Shown: in pieces, positions 1 through 8,634 of the stretch
How positions within the stretch are numbered: position 1 is the stretch's first letter
Layout: each line of letters opens with the position of its first letter
NCBI GenBank assembly: GCA_030682375.1
Contig: JAUXOL010000010.1
Coordinates: forward strand, 41,874-105,873
Source: Gallionella sp.
Lineage (GTDB): Bacteria > Pseudomonadota > Gammaproteobacteria > Burkholderiales > Gallionellaceae
Length of the DNA: 64,000 nucleotides
Reading direction: 5' to 3'
The notes under the pieces: model-generated
The model's database searches: none
Told to the model about the DNA's origin: nothing
What the model saw: the letters and a program-made list of their open reading frames with translations, nothing else
Translations under genes and position numbers: made by a program

Positions 1-344
1 ATGGATTGATCGTCTCGACGCCGACCGGTTCTACCGCCTATGCGCTGTCCGCCGGAGGGCCGATACTGCACCCCAGTCTCGATGTGCTCGAACTGGTGCC
101 GGTGTGCCCTCACTCGTTGAGCAACCGTCCCATCGTCGTAAAGAGCTCTTCGCTGATCGAGATATTGATGCACCGCACCGGTGACATCCGCGTGCGCTTC
201 GACAGCCACACCACTTATGACCTGCAGTTGCACGACACCATCGTCGTTACCCGTCATCCCGAACCGGCCAGCCTGCTGCATCCGGAAGGCTACAGTTACT
301 ATCACATGCTGCGCGAAAAGCTGCTGTGGAACCAGACCCTGTAG
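1..344 (+). CDS. nadK: NAD kinase, C-terminal part (cut by window edge)
   Basis: This is the 3' part of an ATP/polyphosphate-dependent NAD kinase, which phosphorylates NAD to NADP in the cytoplasm. The reading frame is already open at the window edge and the first readable residues are GLIVSTPTGSTAYALSAGGP, the glycine-rich substrate loop conserved in the family. A later PHSLSNRPIVV stretch also fits. About 114 residues remain, so the N-terminal half with the GGDGT motif lies outside. recN follows 58 bases downstream on the same strand, the usual nadK-recN order in Beta- and Gammaproteobacteria. Identification is firm; only completeness is missing. Confidence 0.93.
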   Translation, partial: GLIVSTPTGSTAYALSAGGPILHPSLDVLELVPVCPHSLSNRPIVVKSSSLIEILMHRTGDIRVRFDSHTTYDLQLHDTIVVTRHPEPASLLHPEGYSYYHMLREKLLWNQTL

Positions 345-402
345 TCGATGAAGCTACCTGTCCTTTACACGCGTACCGTCCAATGCTGAAGTTTCCCATT
401 TC

Positions 403-2064
403 ATGCTGAAGTTTCTGGGTATCCGAGATTTCGTCATCGTCTCCTCGCTCGAGCTGGATTTCTCCGCGGGCTTTACTGCGCTTACCGGAGAGACCGGCGC
501 GGGCAAATCCATCCTGATCGACGCGCTGACGCTGGCGCTCGGCGGGCGCGGCGATGCGACGATGGTGCGCAACGGCTGCGAGCGCGCCGAGATTGCCGCC
601 GAATTCGACATCTCCGGCCTGCCGTCCCTGCGCGACTGGCTGCGCGAACAGGGGCTGGAGGGCGATGAGGGCATCTGCCTGCTGCGCCGCGTGCTGGATG
701 CGGGCGGGCGCTCGCGCGGCTTCATCAACGGTTGCAGCGCCACGCTGCAGCAGATGCGCGACGCGGGCGAACAATTGCTCGACATCCACGGCCAGCATGC
801 GCACCAGACGCTGTTGCGTCCCGATGCCCAGCGTGCGCTGCTGGACGGCTACGCGGGAGTCGCCGAGGATGCCGAGCAGGTCGCCGCGCTGTATCACGAC
901 TGGCAGACCTTGCGCCGCCGCCGTTTGACGCTCAGCGAGAACGCAGAGGCGGTCGCCGCCGAGCGCGAACTGCTGCAGTTCCAGCGCGACGAACTCAAGG
1001 GCCTGAACTTCAATGCCGCCGACTGGCAGATCGCGCAGGATGATCATGCGCGCCTGTCGCATGCGGCCAGCCTGCTGGAGACCGCCGCGTTCGGCGTCGA
1101 CACGCTGAGCGAATCCGATACCGCATGTCTCTCGCAGCTCAATGTGCTGGCCGTACGCCTGCGCGACGGGCTCGAACACGATGCCAGCCTGGGCGATGCG
1201 TTGCGCATGCTGGAAAGCGCGCAGGCCGACCTGCAGGAGGCGGTGTACGCGCTACGGCATTACCAGCAGCGACTGGACGCGGACCCGCAACGCTTGAACG
1301 AACTGGAGCGACGCATCCAGGACGTGATGGACGCCGCGCGCAAGTACCGCGTCGCGCCCGAGCAGCTGGACGAAGCATTGCAGCGCATCGAATCACGTCT
1401 CGCCGAACTGGGTGGCGACGCCGATCTGGCGGCGCTGGGACAACAGGAAGAGGCCGCACGCAAAACCTATTCGAGCGCCGCACAGAAACTGAGCGCGGCG
1501 CGCAAGAAGGCGGCCGCCAAGCTGGCGCAGGAGATATCCACCTCGATGCAGACGTTGGCGATGCAGGGCGGCAGCTTCGCCGTCGTGCTGCTGCCGATGA
1601 CGGAAGGCAACGCGTATGGGCTGGAGAGCGTCGAGTTCCAGGTCGCCGCCAATCCCGGCGTGCCGCCGCGCAGCTTGGCCAAGGTCGCCTCCGGCGGCGA
1701 ACTGTCGCGCATCAGCCTGGCGATACAAGTCGCCGCCAGCCAGCTCGCCAGCGTGCCGACGCTGATCTTCGACGAGGTCGATAGCGGCATCGGCGGGCGC
1801 GTGGCCGAGATCGTCGGCCATCTGCTGAAGCGCCTGGGCAAGTCGTATCAGGTGCTGTGCGTCACCCACCTGCCGCAGGTCGCGGCCGCGGCCGACCAGC
1901 AATGGCAGGTCAGCAAGGCGGTGGAGGATGGCAACACCCTGAGCCGCATCGCGGTGCTGGACGGCGAACGCCGCATCGAAGAGATCGCGCGCATGCTGGG
2001 CGGCGTGAAGATCACCGAGACGACCCGCAAGCACGCGGCGGAGATGTTGGGCGCGACGGCTTGA
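403..2064 (+). CDS. recN: DNA repair ATPase RecN
   Basis: RecN is an SMC-like ATPase that acts early in double-strand break repair. The 553-residue product is the usual length. Walker A is GETGAGKS (residues 29-36), a long alpha-helical coiled coil occupies the middle (about 150-370), the ABC signature SGGELSRISLA is near residue 429, and Walker B LIFDEVDSGIGG is near 453. The ATG at 403 is chosen because the protein then begins MLKFLGIRDFVIV, as in other RecN proteins. An out-of-frame copy of the first 12 bases lies 20 bases upstream. No LexA box was recognised in the 58-base upstream gap, so SOS control is not shown here. Confidence 0.96.
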   Translation: MLKFLGIRDFVIVSSLELDFSAGFTALTGETGAGKSILIDALTLALGGRGDATMVRNGCERAEIAAEFDISGLPSLRDWLREQGLEGDEGICLLRRVLDAGGRSRGFINGCSATLQQMRDAGEQLLDIHGQHAHQTLLRPDAQRALLDGYAGVAEDAEQVAALYHDWQTLRRRRLTLSENAEAVAAERELLQFQRDELKGLNFNAADWQIAQDDHARLSHAASLLETAAFGVDTLSESDTACLSQLNVLAVRLRDGLEHDASLGDALRMLESAQADLQEAVYALRHYQQRLDADPQRLNELERRIQDVMDAARKYRVAPEQLDEALQRIESRLAELGGDADLAALGQQEEAARKTYSSAAQKLSAARKKAAAKLAQEISTSMQTLAMQGGSFAVVLLPMTEGNAYGLESVEFQVAANPGVPPRSLAKVASGGELSRISLAIQVAASQLASVPTLIFDEVDSGIGGRVAEIVGHLLKRLGKSYQVLCVTHLPQVAAAADQQWQVSKAVEDGNTLSRIAVLDGERRIEEIARMLGGVKITETTRKHAAEMLGATA

Positions 2065-2110
2065 GGTATCATGCGGCGGTTTTGAAAACGGACAAACGAC
2101 GAGAACAACT

Positions 2111-3202
2111 ATGCGCATCACACTGATACTGGCTTCCGTGCTGCTGGCTTCCTGCAGCGGCCTTTCCACTCCGCTGCTGTCGCCATACAAGATGGACATC
2201 CGTCAGGGCAACTATGTCACGCCCGAGATGCGCGAGAAACTCAAGCTCGGCATGACCAAGCAGCAGGTGCGCTACGTGCTGGGTACGCCGATGATCGCCG
2301 ATGCGTTCCACGGCAGCCGATGGGATTATCCCTACCGTCTGGAACAGCGCGGCAAGATCGTCGAGAAGCAGCAGCTGACGCTTTATTTCGACGGCGACAA
2401 TCTGGCTCGCGTCGAGGATAGCGGCAAGCGGGTGGCTAACATGCAGAAGATGGCGGTGGAAAAACCGGCCCCTGTCAAACCGGTAGTCAAGGTCGATCCT
2501 GCCGCCGAGGCGCTGGCCAGCGTGCAAGCCTGGGCTGCGGCATGGTCGGCGAAGAATGCGGGCGACTACCTGGCTGCCTACACGGCCGACTACGCGCCCA
2601 AGGGCATGAGCCGCGAGAAGTGGGAAGCGCAGCGCCTGGATCGCATCAGCCGTGCCAAGACTATCGAAGTGACATTGAGCGACGTCAGCGTCAGCGTGCA
2701 GGACGACACCCATGCGACGGTCGCGTTCGCACAGAGTTATCGCTCCAATACTCATCGCGACGAAGTGCAGAAGACACTGGCGCTGGTCAAGCAGGAAGGC
2801 CGCTGGCGGATCGCCGACGAGCGCCTCGGCAGGGACGTGCGGGCCGACCAGCCTGTCGGCAATCCCGAAGAGGCCGTGCAGGCCGCCGTGATGCAGTGGG
2901 CCGAAGCCTGGGCCGCGCGCGACGTGGAGAAATATCTCGCCGGCTACGCCGATGATTTCAAGCCTGCCGGCATGGGCCGCGCGAAGTGGGAAGCGCAACG
3001 CAAGGAGCGCATAACCAAGGCGCAGTCTATCGAAGTCAAGGTGAGCGACCTGAAGGTCAAGCTGCGCGACGACAGCCATGCCAGCGCGACCTTCAGGCAG
3101 GATTACCGTTCCGATGCCTACAGCGACAGCATGCGCAAGACACTGAAGCTGGAAAAGAGCGGCGGCGAATGGCTGATCGTTGCCGAGCAGGCGGCAAAGT
3201 AA
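2111..3202 (+). CDS. bamE: BamE-like outer-membrane lipoprotein with two tandem C-terminal NTF2-like repeats
   Basis: The N-terminal third is BamE (SmpA/OmlA), a lipoprotein of the BAM complex that inserts outer-membrane beta-barrels. The signal peptide ends in an LASC lipobox, making Cys15 the lipidated residue. The BamE core spans about residues 27-105, with [18 protein letters not shown] and a WDYPYRL motif. Typical BamE proteins stop near 110-150 residues, but this one runs to 363. The extension consists of two similar units (about 132-240 and 253-363), each with W-x3-W, a GM-x2-KWEAQR block and a closing W-R/L-I strand. They look like the C-terminal NTF2-like domain of Cds6-type proteins. 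dapB follows after 10 bases. Confidence 0.85.
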   Translation: MRITLILASVLLASCSGLSTPLLSPYKMDIRQGNYVTPEMREKLKLGMTKQQVRYVLGTPMIADAFHGSRWDYPYRLEQRGKIVEKQQLTLYFDGDNLARVEDSGKRVANMQKMAVEKPAPVKPVVKVDPAAEALASVQAWAAAWSAKNAGDYLAAYTADYAPKGMSREKWEAQRLDRISRAKTIEVTLSDVSVSVQDDTHATVAFAQSYRSNTHRDEVQKTLALVKQEGRWRIADERLGRDVRADQPVGNPEEAVQAAVMQWAEAWAARDVEKYLAGYADDFKPAGMGRAKWEAQRKERITKAQSIEVKVSDLKVKLRDDSHASATFRQDYRSDAYSDSMRKTLKLEKSGGEWLIVAEQAAK

Positions 3203-3212
3203 GGGAATACAT

Positions 3213-4001
3213 ATGAGCAAGATCAGGATCGTCATCGCCGGTTGCGGCGGACGCATGGGTAAGGTGTTGCTGGATTGCGTCGCGCAGGCCGACGATCTGG
3301 TGCTGCACGCCGCGCTGGAGCATGAAGGCAATGCGCTGCTGGGCACTGATGCCGGAGGCGGCGTCAATATCACTTCCGATATCGAAGCCGGATTGAAGGG
3401 CGCGGATGCACTGATCGACTTTACCCGTCCGGAAGGCACGATGCAGCACCTCGACATCTGTCGCAGGCTGGGCGTGAACCTCGTTGTCGGCACCACAGGC
3501 CTGAACGCGCAGCAGAAGGCGCAGCTGGGCGCGGCGGCTCAGGACATCGGTATCGTGTTCGCACCTAACATGAGCGTCGGCGTGAACCTGGTGTTCAAGC
3601 TGCTGGAGACCGCCTCGCGCGTGCTCGCCCACGGCTACGACATCGAGGTGATCGAGGCGCATCATCGCCATAAAGTGGATGCGCCGTCCGGCACCGCGCT
3701 GGGCATGGGCGAAGTCATCGCCCGCACGCTGGGTCGCGACCTGGAGCAATGCGCGGTATACGGCCGCGAAGGCGTCACCGGCGAACGCGATCCATCGACG
3801 ATAGGCTTCGCGACCGTGCGCGGCGGCGACATCGTCGGCGACCATACCGTGCTGTATGCGGGCATCGGCGAACGCATCGAGATCACCCACAAGGCCAGCA
3901 GCCGCGCCACGTTCGCACTCGGCGCACTGCGTGCCGCTCGCTACCTGCAAGAGAATCCGGCAGGGCTGTACGACATGCAGGATGTGCTCAGCCTGAAGTA
4001 A
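3213..4001 (+). CDS. dapB: 4-hydroxy-tetrahydrodipicolinate reductase
   Basis: DapB reduces hydroxy-tetrahydrodipicolinate with NAD(P)H in the lysine and diaminopimelate pathway. The product is 262 residues, close to the usual 265-270. Visible motifs are the Rossmann loop [10 protein letters not shown] at the N terminus and the catalytic block [14 protein letters not shown] near residue 150. The ATG at 3213 is preferred over an in-frame start 33 bases upstream because the protein then begins [16 protein letters not shown] like its relatives, and the upstream codons overlap the end of bamE. A 12-bp inverted repeat follows the stop codon. Confidence 0.96.
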   Translation: MSKIRIVIAGCGGRMGKVLLDCVAQADDLVLHAALEHEGNALLGTDAGGGVNITSDIEAGLKGADALIDFTRPEGTMQHLDICRRLGVNLVVGTTGLNAQQKAQLGAAAQDIGIVFAPNMSVGVNLVFKLLETASRVLAHGYDIEVIEAHHRHKVDAPSGTALGMGEVIARTLGRDLEQCAVYGREGVTGERDPSTIGFATVRGGDIVGDHTVLYAGIGERIEITHKASSRATFALGALRAARYLQENPAGLYDMQDVLSLK

Positions 4002-4010
4002 TCCGCAATC

Positions 4011-4037
4011 TGTCGCGCCGCCAGTGGCGGTGCGACA
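4011..4037 (+). terminator. Strong hairpin after dapB
   Basis: A 12-base arm starting TGTCGC pairs with its partner ending GCGACA around a 3-base loop, with a single G-T wobble. No T run follows, so it may stabilise the dapB mRNA end or modulate read-through into the exporter gene 30 bases on, rather than act as an intrinsic terminator. Confidence 0.4.
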
Positions 4038-4066
4038 TCCTGTTCAATATCCCCGAAAGACCCATC

Positions 4067-4642
4067 ATGGAAGCCTTCCTCGTATCCACCGGCATCGTCG
4101 CGCTCGCCGAGATCGGCGACAAGACGCAACTGCTCGCCTTCATCCTCGCGGCCAAGTTCCGCAAGCCGGTGCCCATCATCCTCGGCATCCTCGTCGCCAC
4201 CATCGCCAATCACGCGATGGCCGGTGCGCTCGGCGCGTGGATCACTTCGCTGATGGGGCCGGAGACCTTGCGCTGGGTGCTGGGCGTATCGTTCATCGCG
4301 ATGGCCGCGTGGACGCTGATTCCCGACAAGTTCGACGAGGATGAGGCGAAGCTCGCGCAGTTCGGCGTGTTCGGCACCACGCTGGTCGCGTTCTTCCTCG
4401 CCGAGATGGGCGACAAGACTCAGGTCGCGACCGTCGCGCTGGCGGCGCAATATCACTCCATCCTGTTCGTCGTCCTCGGCACCACGCTGGGCATGATGAT
4501 CGCCAACGTCCCCGCGGTGCTGCTCGGCGACAGGATCGCCGAGAAGATGCCGGTGCGTCTGGTGCACGGCATCGCCGCGGCGATCTTTGCGGTGCTGGGC
4601 GTGGCCACGCTGCTCGGCGCGGGCGAGAGCCTGGGTTTCTGA
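4067..4642 (+). CDS. GDT1/TMEM165 (UPF0016) family cation exporter
   Basis: This is a small hydrophobic inner-membrane protein of 191 residues made of two homologous halves. Each half carries the E-x-G-D-K-T signature: ALAEIGDKTQL near residue 14 and FLAEMGDKTQV near residue 109. The acidic residues coordinate the transported divalent cation. Family members export manganese or exchange calcium for protons; bacterial ones such as MneA and MntX are manganese exporters. Six membrane segments can be drawn. The ATG at 4067 puts the first signature at the expected distance from the N terminus. No manganese riboswitch was seen upstream. Substrate assignment is inference. Confidence 0.9.
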   Translation: MEAFLVSTGIVALAEIGDKTQLLAFILAAKFRKPVPIILGILVATIANHAMAGALGAWITSLMGPETLRWVLGVSFIAMAAWTLIPDKFDEDEAKLAQFGVFGTTLVAFFLAEMGDKTQVATVALAAQYHSILFVVLGTTLGMMIANVPAVLLGDRIAEKMPVRLVHGIAAAIFAVLGVATLLGAGESLGF

Positions 4643-4659
4643 GAGGCCGGGGCATCGTA

Positions 4660-4775
4660 ATTCCCAGCTACTCCCTTTGCCGGGGGAGGGAACCTTTGCC
4701 GCTGTAGGCTATCGGAGAGAAGGGGTGAGTTTCCGTCGCTGTTCGCAGTATGGTTCTCTCCCCGTTTGTGCCAGC
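4660..4775. repeat. Gene-free stretch with two REP-like inverted repeats
   Basis: The 170 bases between the exporter gene and the next CDS hold no gene. There are two G/C-rich stems: CTCCC (4671) with GGGAG (4684), and GGAGAGAA (4714) with TTCTCTCC (4754). This resembles the dimeric extragenic palindromes common in Beta- and Gammaproteobacteria. A copy-number check across the genome is needed to call it a true REP. Confidence 0.3.
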
Positions 4776-4812
4776 ATGAGTTCCTGATACATCGCAAGAT
4801 GGAGGCAATGCC

Positions 4813-5709
4813 ATGAATACCTCTCCCGCTCACATCCTGACCGCCATCGCGGAGGTAAAGGCGCAGACGCTGGTCTCGTTGTTCGGTAACGATTTCGACG
4901 ACGCCGACGATTTCGACGGTATGTTCGCGCAGGCCCTGTTGTCGCAGATACCGGACATGAACGGTGTATCGGTCGGCGTCTTGTCGGCGCTCGACCTGCC
5001 CGGCAGTGCGCAGGCAGCGATGCTGCATGCGGGCCGCAACATGGCGTTGCCCGACCCCGAGTCGGCTTACCGGATGATGACGCTGATCAACGGCAAGGAC
5101 TCGCTCTACAAGGCGCAGGTCCACGAGTTGGGCGAGATGGGTAAAGCCGTCGCAGAAATGCAACAGGCGGGCCAGAAGCTGGCCGATATCGAGGCCGGAC
5201 ACGAAGATATCGAGGCCGGGCTGAAGGACTTCGTCGCCCAGTACAACGACTGGATAAGTCGTTTCGCACCCGACCTGAGCGGCGGCGGCCTGCTGGCCGG
5301 CACGCAAGCGGCGGAGATATCCCGCTACGAGCTCGAGCAGAGCGTGCGCAACATGTTCATCGGCGTCAGCGAGGGGCTGAACGGCATCGACGATATCGGC
5401 GTCGATGTCATGCCCGACGGAACGCTGTCGCTGGATGGCGCGAAGCTCGATGCGATGATGGACACGAACATGAAGGCCGTCGTCGGTGCGACCCGCGAGT
5501 TCGGCGCGAGCTTCGCCCGCGCGGCGGAGATGCTCAATGCGCAAAACAATTTCATCCCCAACCAGCTCGATAACCTCAATCGCGCGATTCGCTATATCGG
5601 CGAAAACCAGGCCGACTGGCAGGCCGAGTTCGGCACCGGCGATGCAGCCAAGCCCACCGGGCAGGTCGCCCGGGCGCTGGCGGCATACAAACAGGCCGAC
5701 GGCGTCTAA
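4813..5709 (+). CDS. FliD C-terminal-like protein, orphan
   Basis: I do not recognise a named gene. The 298-residue product has no signal peptide. Its middle, about residues 135-215, resembles the C-terminal core of the flagellar cap protein FliD: a long helix (KDFVAQYNDWISRF), a LLAGTQAAEISR segment, and the characteristic IGVDVMPDGTLSLDGAKLDAMM-type ending, split here for length. In FliD this segment reads close to 'IGI-x4-DGTL-x-LD-x2-KL'. The true FliD polymerisation ends are absent, and no flagellar genes lie nearby. Residues 105-140 are predicted helical. The next gene encodes a coiled-coil protein and may be functionally linked. An adapted filament- or adhesin-related role is possible but unproven. 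Confidence 0.55.
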   Translation: MNTSPAHILTAIAEVKAQTLVSLFGNDFDDADDFDGMFAQALLSQIPDMNGVSVGVLSALDLPGSAQAAMLHAGRNMALPDPESAYRMMTLINGKDSLYKAQVHELGEMGKAVAEMQQAGQKLADIEAGHEDIEAGLKDFVAQYNDWISRFAPDLSGGGLLAGTQAAEISRYELEQSVRNMFIGVSEGLNGIDDIGVDVMPDGTLSLDGAKLDAMMDTNMKAVVGATREFGASFARAAEMLNAQNNFIPNQLDNLNRAIRYIGENQADWQAEFGTGDAAKPTGQVARALAAYKQADGV

Positions 5710-5802
5710 TCGCCACCGCAACTCGTGTTTCTTTCTGCACAATGCGCTATGCTTACGGCCCATTGTGTCTGCTGTAGAGCCTAACTCACGAGAACGAATG
5801 CC

Positions 5803-6315
5803 ATGGAAAAAACCGTCAAGCTCCGCGCCTATTCAGAGGACGCCAAAAACCCAGCCGCACCGGAGAAACCGGTAGACGAAAAATTCCTCGATCTCGCGAT
5901 GAAAGACGCGCAGATCGAAGAGGAGCGCAGCCGTTCGCTCGAACACCTGAAGACCATCGTACAACTGCGCGAAAGCCTCAAGCAGGAGCAGGCCAAGACG
6001 GTCGAGATCGCCAGGAAAGCGGCCGAGCTGGAAGCCAAGGTGAAGGGTTCGAACGAGCAGGAGGCGAACGAACTGGCGAAGAAGACCGCGCAACTCGAAG
6101 CGGAGAAGAGTCGTTCCATCGAGTACATGCGGATGATCGAGCAGTTGCGCGAAAGCCTGGATCAGGAACAGGCTTCGGTCGCCGAGATGGCCGGCAAGCT
6201 GGCCGAGCTCGAGGCCAGAGCCGGGGACATCCCCGCGCTGGAAGCCAAGGTTCTGGAACTGACCAACACGCTCGGCAAGATCGCGGCCATCGCGACTGCG
6301 GTGAAGCCGGGCTGA
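5803..6315 (+). CDS. Coiled-coil protein of unknown function
   Basis: The 170-residue product is almost entirely heptad-rich alpha helix from about residue 30. It contains an internal duplication: the SLEHLKTIVQLRESLKQEQ block (about residue 45) recurs as SIEYMRMIEQLRESLDQEQ (about residue 105), each followed by an A-x-LAELEA-type segment. No signal peptide, membrane segment or catalytic motif is visible. A clean ATG with upstream AACTCACGAGAACG spacing supports the start. It lies 93 bases after the FliD-like gene on the same strand. Function unknown; a structural or scaffold role is the only thing the sequence suggests. Confidence 0.65.
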   Translation: MEKTVKLRAYSEDAKNPAAPEKPVDEKFLDLAMKDAQIEEERSRSLEHLKTIVQLRESLKQEQAKTVEIARKAAELEAKVKGSNEQEANELAKKTAQLEAEKSRSIEYMRMIEQLRESLDQEQASVAEMAGKLAELEARAGDIPALEAKVLELTNTLGKIAAIATAVKPG

Positions 6316-6336
6316 CGTTACCCATCCATTCGGTTT

Positions 6337-6357
6337 TTCGGCGTTGATGACGCCGAA
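6337..6357. terminator. Hairpin between convergent genes
   Basis: TTCGGCGT pairs with ACGCCGAA around a 5-base loop in the 51-base gap between two convergent genes. Neither side has a good T run, so bidirectional termination is only suggested by position. Confidence 0.35.
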
Positions 6358-6366
6358 CCCGCCGCT

Positions 6367-6906
6367 CTATTCCGCTTCGATGCGGGCGCTCGTCCACAGC
6401 GGCCGGGCCGTCGTTTCCAGATAGGTGAGATAGACCCGCAGGTCGAATTCCAGCTGGGCATAATCGGGTTCCATGTGCGTGCACAGCTGATAGAAGGCCT
6501 TGTCGTGCAGGCGTTCCTTGATGTGGGCCAGTTCGTGCACCACGATCATCCGCAGGAACTCCGGCGGCATTTCCCTGAACACCGTCGCGATGCGTATCTC
6601 GCGCTTGGCCTTGAGGTTCCCGCCCTGCACCCGCGAGATGCTGGTGTGCGTGCCCAGCGCCTGCTGGACGATATGCAGCTTGCCGTCGAAAGCCACCTTG
6701 CTCAATTGTCCCGCGTTGCGCAGATATTCGCTTTTGAGTTCCTGCACGTAGTCGTAGAGTGCCTTGTCGGTGCGCACCTCGTGCGCAAGCGGATACAGCT
6801 GCAGCAGGCGATCGGCCAGCTTGTCCTGTTCGATCAGCCGATGTATCTGTTCGACCAGCGCTGCAGGATATCCGGCAAGGTAGTTCGGCGGTGATTTCGG
6901 GCGCAT
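6367..6906 (-). CDS. YgjP-like zinc metallopeptidase domain protein
   Basis: The 179-residue cytoplasmic protein carries the zinc-binding motif VVHELAHIKERLHDKAFY near residue 122, with HExxH plus a downstream HDKAFY histidine as third ligand, as in the YgjP/WLM-like family (PF01863). Upstream strands (RIATVFREMPPEFLR) fit the same fold. Members are predicted metal-dependent hydrolases; the substrate of most is unknown. There is no signal peptide. It is the last of a leftward series of small genes and ends convergently against the coiled-coil gene. Family assignment is good, biological role is not known. Confidence 0.8.
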   Translation of the reverse strand: MRPKSPPNYLAGYPAALVEQIHRLIEQDKLADRLLQLYPLAHEVRTDKALYDYVQELKSEYLRNAGQLSKVAFDGKLHIVQQALGTHTSISRVQGGNLKAKREIRIATVFREMPPEFLRMIVVHELAHIKERLHDKAFYQLCTHMEPDYAQLEFDLRVYLTYLETTARPLWTSARIEAE

Positions 6907-6970
6907 GGCGGGCGGCGTCAGCCGCGTTTCCTGAGCGGGCGCAGCAAGTTGGAAGGGCCTTTGCGCAAGA

Positions 6971-7345
6971 TCAATCCGCTTTTTTCTTCAGCATCGCCTG
7001 CAGGTCAGCGAAGGGATTGTGCGTCGCCGTGGCCTGGGCGTCCGCGCCTCTGCCGCGCACCGTTTCGTCCAGCACGCGCGAGTGTTCGTTGTCGTGGCAG
7101 TACAGGCACAGCAACTCCCAGTTGCTGCCGTCGGCGGGATTGTTGTCGTGATTGTGATCCTTGTGATGCACCGTCAGCTCGCGCAGGCGCACGCCGGAAA
7201 ACTCGCGGCCGCATCGCCCGCATATCCAGGGAAACAGCTTGAGCGCCCGCTCGCGATATCCGGCCTCGCGCAGTTCGCTTTGCTTGCGCGCTTCCGCGAC
7301 GACGCGGTCCAGTCTGGCGTGATCGGGAGTGGTGTGTTTAGGCAT
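6971..7345 (-). CDS. yajD: YajD-type HNH nuclease
   Basis: The 124-residue protein matches the small YajD family of HNH endonuclease-fold proteins. It has two zinc-knuckle pairs, CGRCGREF near residue 42 and LCLYCHDNEH near residue 80, around the HNH core LTVHHKDHNHDNNPADGSNW. The residues needed for a beta-beta-alpha metal nuclease site (H-H-D, N, H) are all present. The role of YajD in cells is not established. It lies 31 bases upstream of the VF530 gene in a leftward cluster. Confidence 0.85.
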   Translation of the reverse strand: MPKHTTPDHARLDRVVAEARKQSELREAGYRERALKLFPWICGRCGREFSGVRLRELTVHHKDHNHDNNPADGSNWELLCLYCHDNEHSRVLDETVRGRGADAQATATHNPFADLQAMLKKKAD

Positions 7346-7376
7346 GGCTGATGGCGTAGTGGTAGGCGCAGCTGGT

Positions 7377-7604
7377 TTAACGGGAATCGCTCGCGTGCTG
7401 CAGATACAGTTCCTCGACTCTCTTGCGCGCCCAAGGCGTGCGGCGCAGGAACTTCAGGCTGGATTTGATGCTGGGGTCGTGCGTGAAGCAGCGCACCGGC
7501 ACCGCTGCCGCCATCGCTTCCCAGCCTATGCGCTCGGAAAGCCGGGTGACGATGGTCTCGAGAGTGATGCCGTCCAGACTCGGCTTTTTGTGTGTGGCGT
7601 CCAT
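7377..7604 (-). CDS. VF530 family DNA-binding protein
   Basis: This 75-residue protein fits the VF530 family (PF09905, formerly DUF2132). The conserved elements are LDGITLETIVTRLSERIGW at the N terminus and CFTHDPSIKSSLKFLRRTP followed by WARKRVEELYL at the C terminus. The family founder from Vibrio fischeri has a structure with a DNA-binding-like fold; its function is not known. The full family length is present, and the ATG opens the conserved N-terminal block at the expected place. Confidence 0.85.
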   Translation of the reverse strand: MDATHKKPSLDGITLETIVTRLSERIGWEAMAAAVPVRCFTHDPSIKSSLKFLRRTPWARKRVEELYLQHASDSR

Positions 7605-7704
7605 GCGTTCATTCTACCGCGGATGAGGGGCGCGCCCTTTTGCAATGGCGCCTTCATGTTTTTCGACGGTTCTGATCGGGACGGCCATCTGACGTGGCCC
7701 GATG

Positions 7705-8619
7705 CTAGATCGAGCAGCTCTGCGTCTCGCGCAGCACCGTCAGGTAATCGTCCACGCTTTCGCGCAGCGTTTCCGGCGCATGCACGATGTCGCGCGCCAG
7801 CGCGAACAGCGGGAACGCGCGCCACTCGAACAGCCGGTATTTTTCCACCATCTGCAGCGTATGCACGCCCTCTCCGGAGATGTCCGACCAGTCGCCCGAG
7901 GCGAGCTGTCGCCCCAGCGTATGGTGGTGAGAATCCTCGCTGGTGCCTGTTGTCATCAGGTCGCCCAGCCCGGCGTAGCCGTAGGGCGTGTGCGCCTGTC
8001 CGCCGAACGCCTGCGCGATGCCGGACAGCTCCGCCATCGCGCCGACCATCAGGTGGCCGCGCATGTTCTTGCCCAGCTGCAGTTCGTCCGCCACGCCGAA
8101 CAGAATCGCGTACACGTTCTTCAGGATCACCGACCAGCTGCGCCCGTGCATGTCGCTCGACTGCCGGCATACCAGTTTGCTGCCGTGGAACAGGCTCTCG
8201 ATCACGTCGAAGTCCGCCGAATCGCTGAGCACAGCATCGGCGAACGCATGGCGATCGGTGCGTATCTCCTCCGAGATCATCGGGCCGTACAGCACGCCGT
8301 AATGGCAGCACCCCGCGAGCTCGGCCTCGAACACCTGCGCCGCGGTGCGGCCCGATTCGTCCAGCCCCTTGGCGATGGTCAGGCATAGAGAGTCCCGCGC
8401 GACATGAGGTGCGATGCGGCTGGCGATCTCGCGATGCGGATTCACCGGCAGGCAGAACAGGATCACCTGAGCCTCGGCGACTTCGTTTTCCAGTGTCGCG
8501 TGGCTGCCCTTCAGCACCTTGCCCATGTTCCACACGCGCACATCGTGGCGCGCATCGAGCAGATGCCCCATCGCATTGCCCATCTTGCCGTAACCCAGAA
8601 TCAATACGCGCAGTTTCAT
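7705..8619 (-). CDS. GpsA-like NAD(P)-dependent glycerol-3-phosphate dehydrogenase paralogue
   Basis: The 304-residue protein has the two-domain fold of GpsA. An N-terminal Rossmann motif reads LGYGKMGNAM, and the catalytic lysine lies in SVILKNVYAILFG (near residue 178) within the helical domain. A GYAGLGDLMTT segment matches the GpsA block that normally continues with S-R-N, but here it reads SEDSHHHTLG, so the usually invariant Arg that contacts substrate is replaced by His. That, together with the absence of secB beside it, suggests a divergent paralogue rather than the housekeeping GpsA. An upstream GGACAGG supports the ATG at 8619. It sits 15 bases after the DUF2461 gene. Confidence 0.75.
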   Translation of the reverse strand: MKLRVLILGYGKMGNAMGHLLDARHDVRVWNMGKVLKGSHATLENEVAEAQVILFCLPVNPHREIASRIAPHVARDSLCLTIAKGLDESGRTAAQVFEAELAGCCHYGVLYGPMISEEIRTDRHAFADAVLSDSADFDVIESLFHGSKLVCRQSSDMHGRSWSVILKNVYAILFGVADELQLGKNMRGHLMVGAMAELSGIAQAFGGQAHTPYGYAGLGDLMTTGTSEDSHHHTLGRQLASGDWSDISGEGVHTLQMVEKYRLFEWRAFPLFALARDIVHAPETLRESVDDYLTVLRETQSCSI

Positions 8620-8634
8620 GCCTGTCCCTTGATT

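Noticed and set aside
4002..4066. Manganese (yybP-ykoY) riboswitch before the GDT1-type exporter
   Set aside because: The 65-base gap shows a simple hairpin, not the conserved riboswitch loops.
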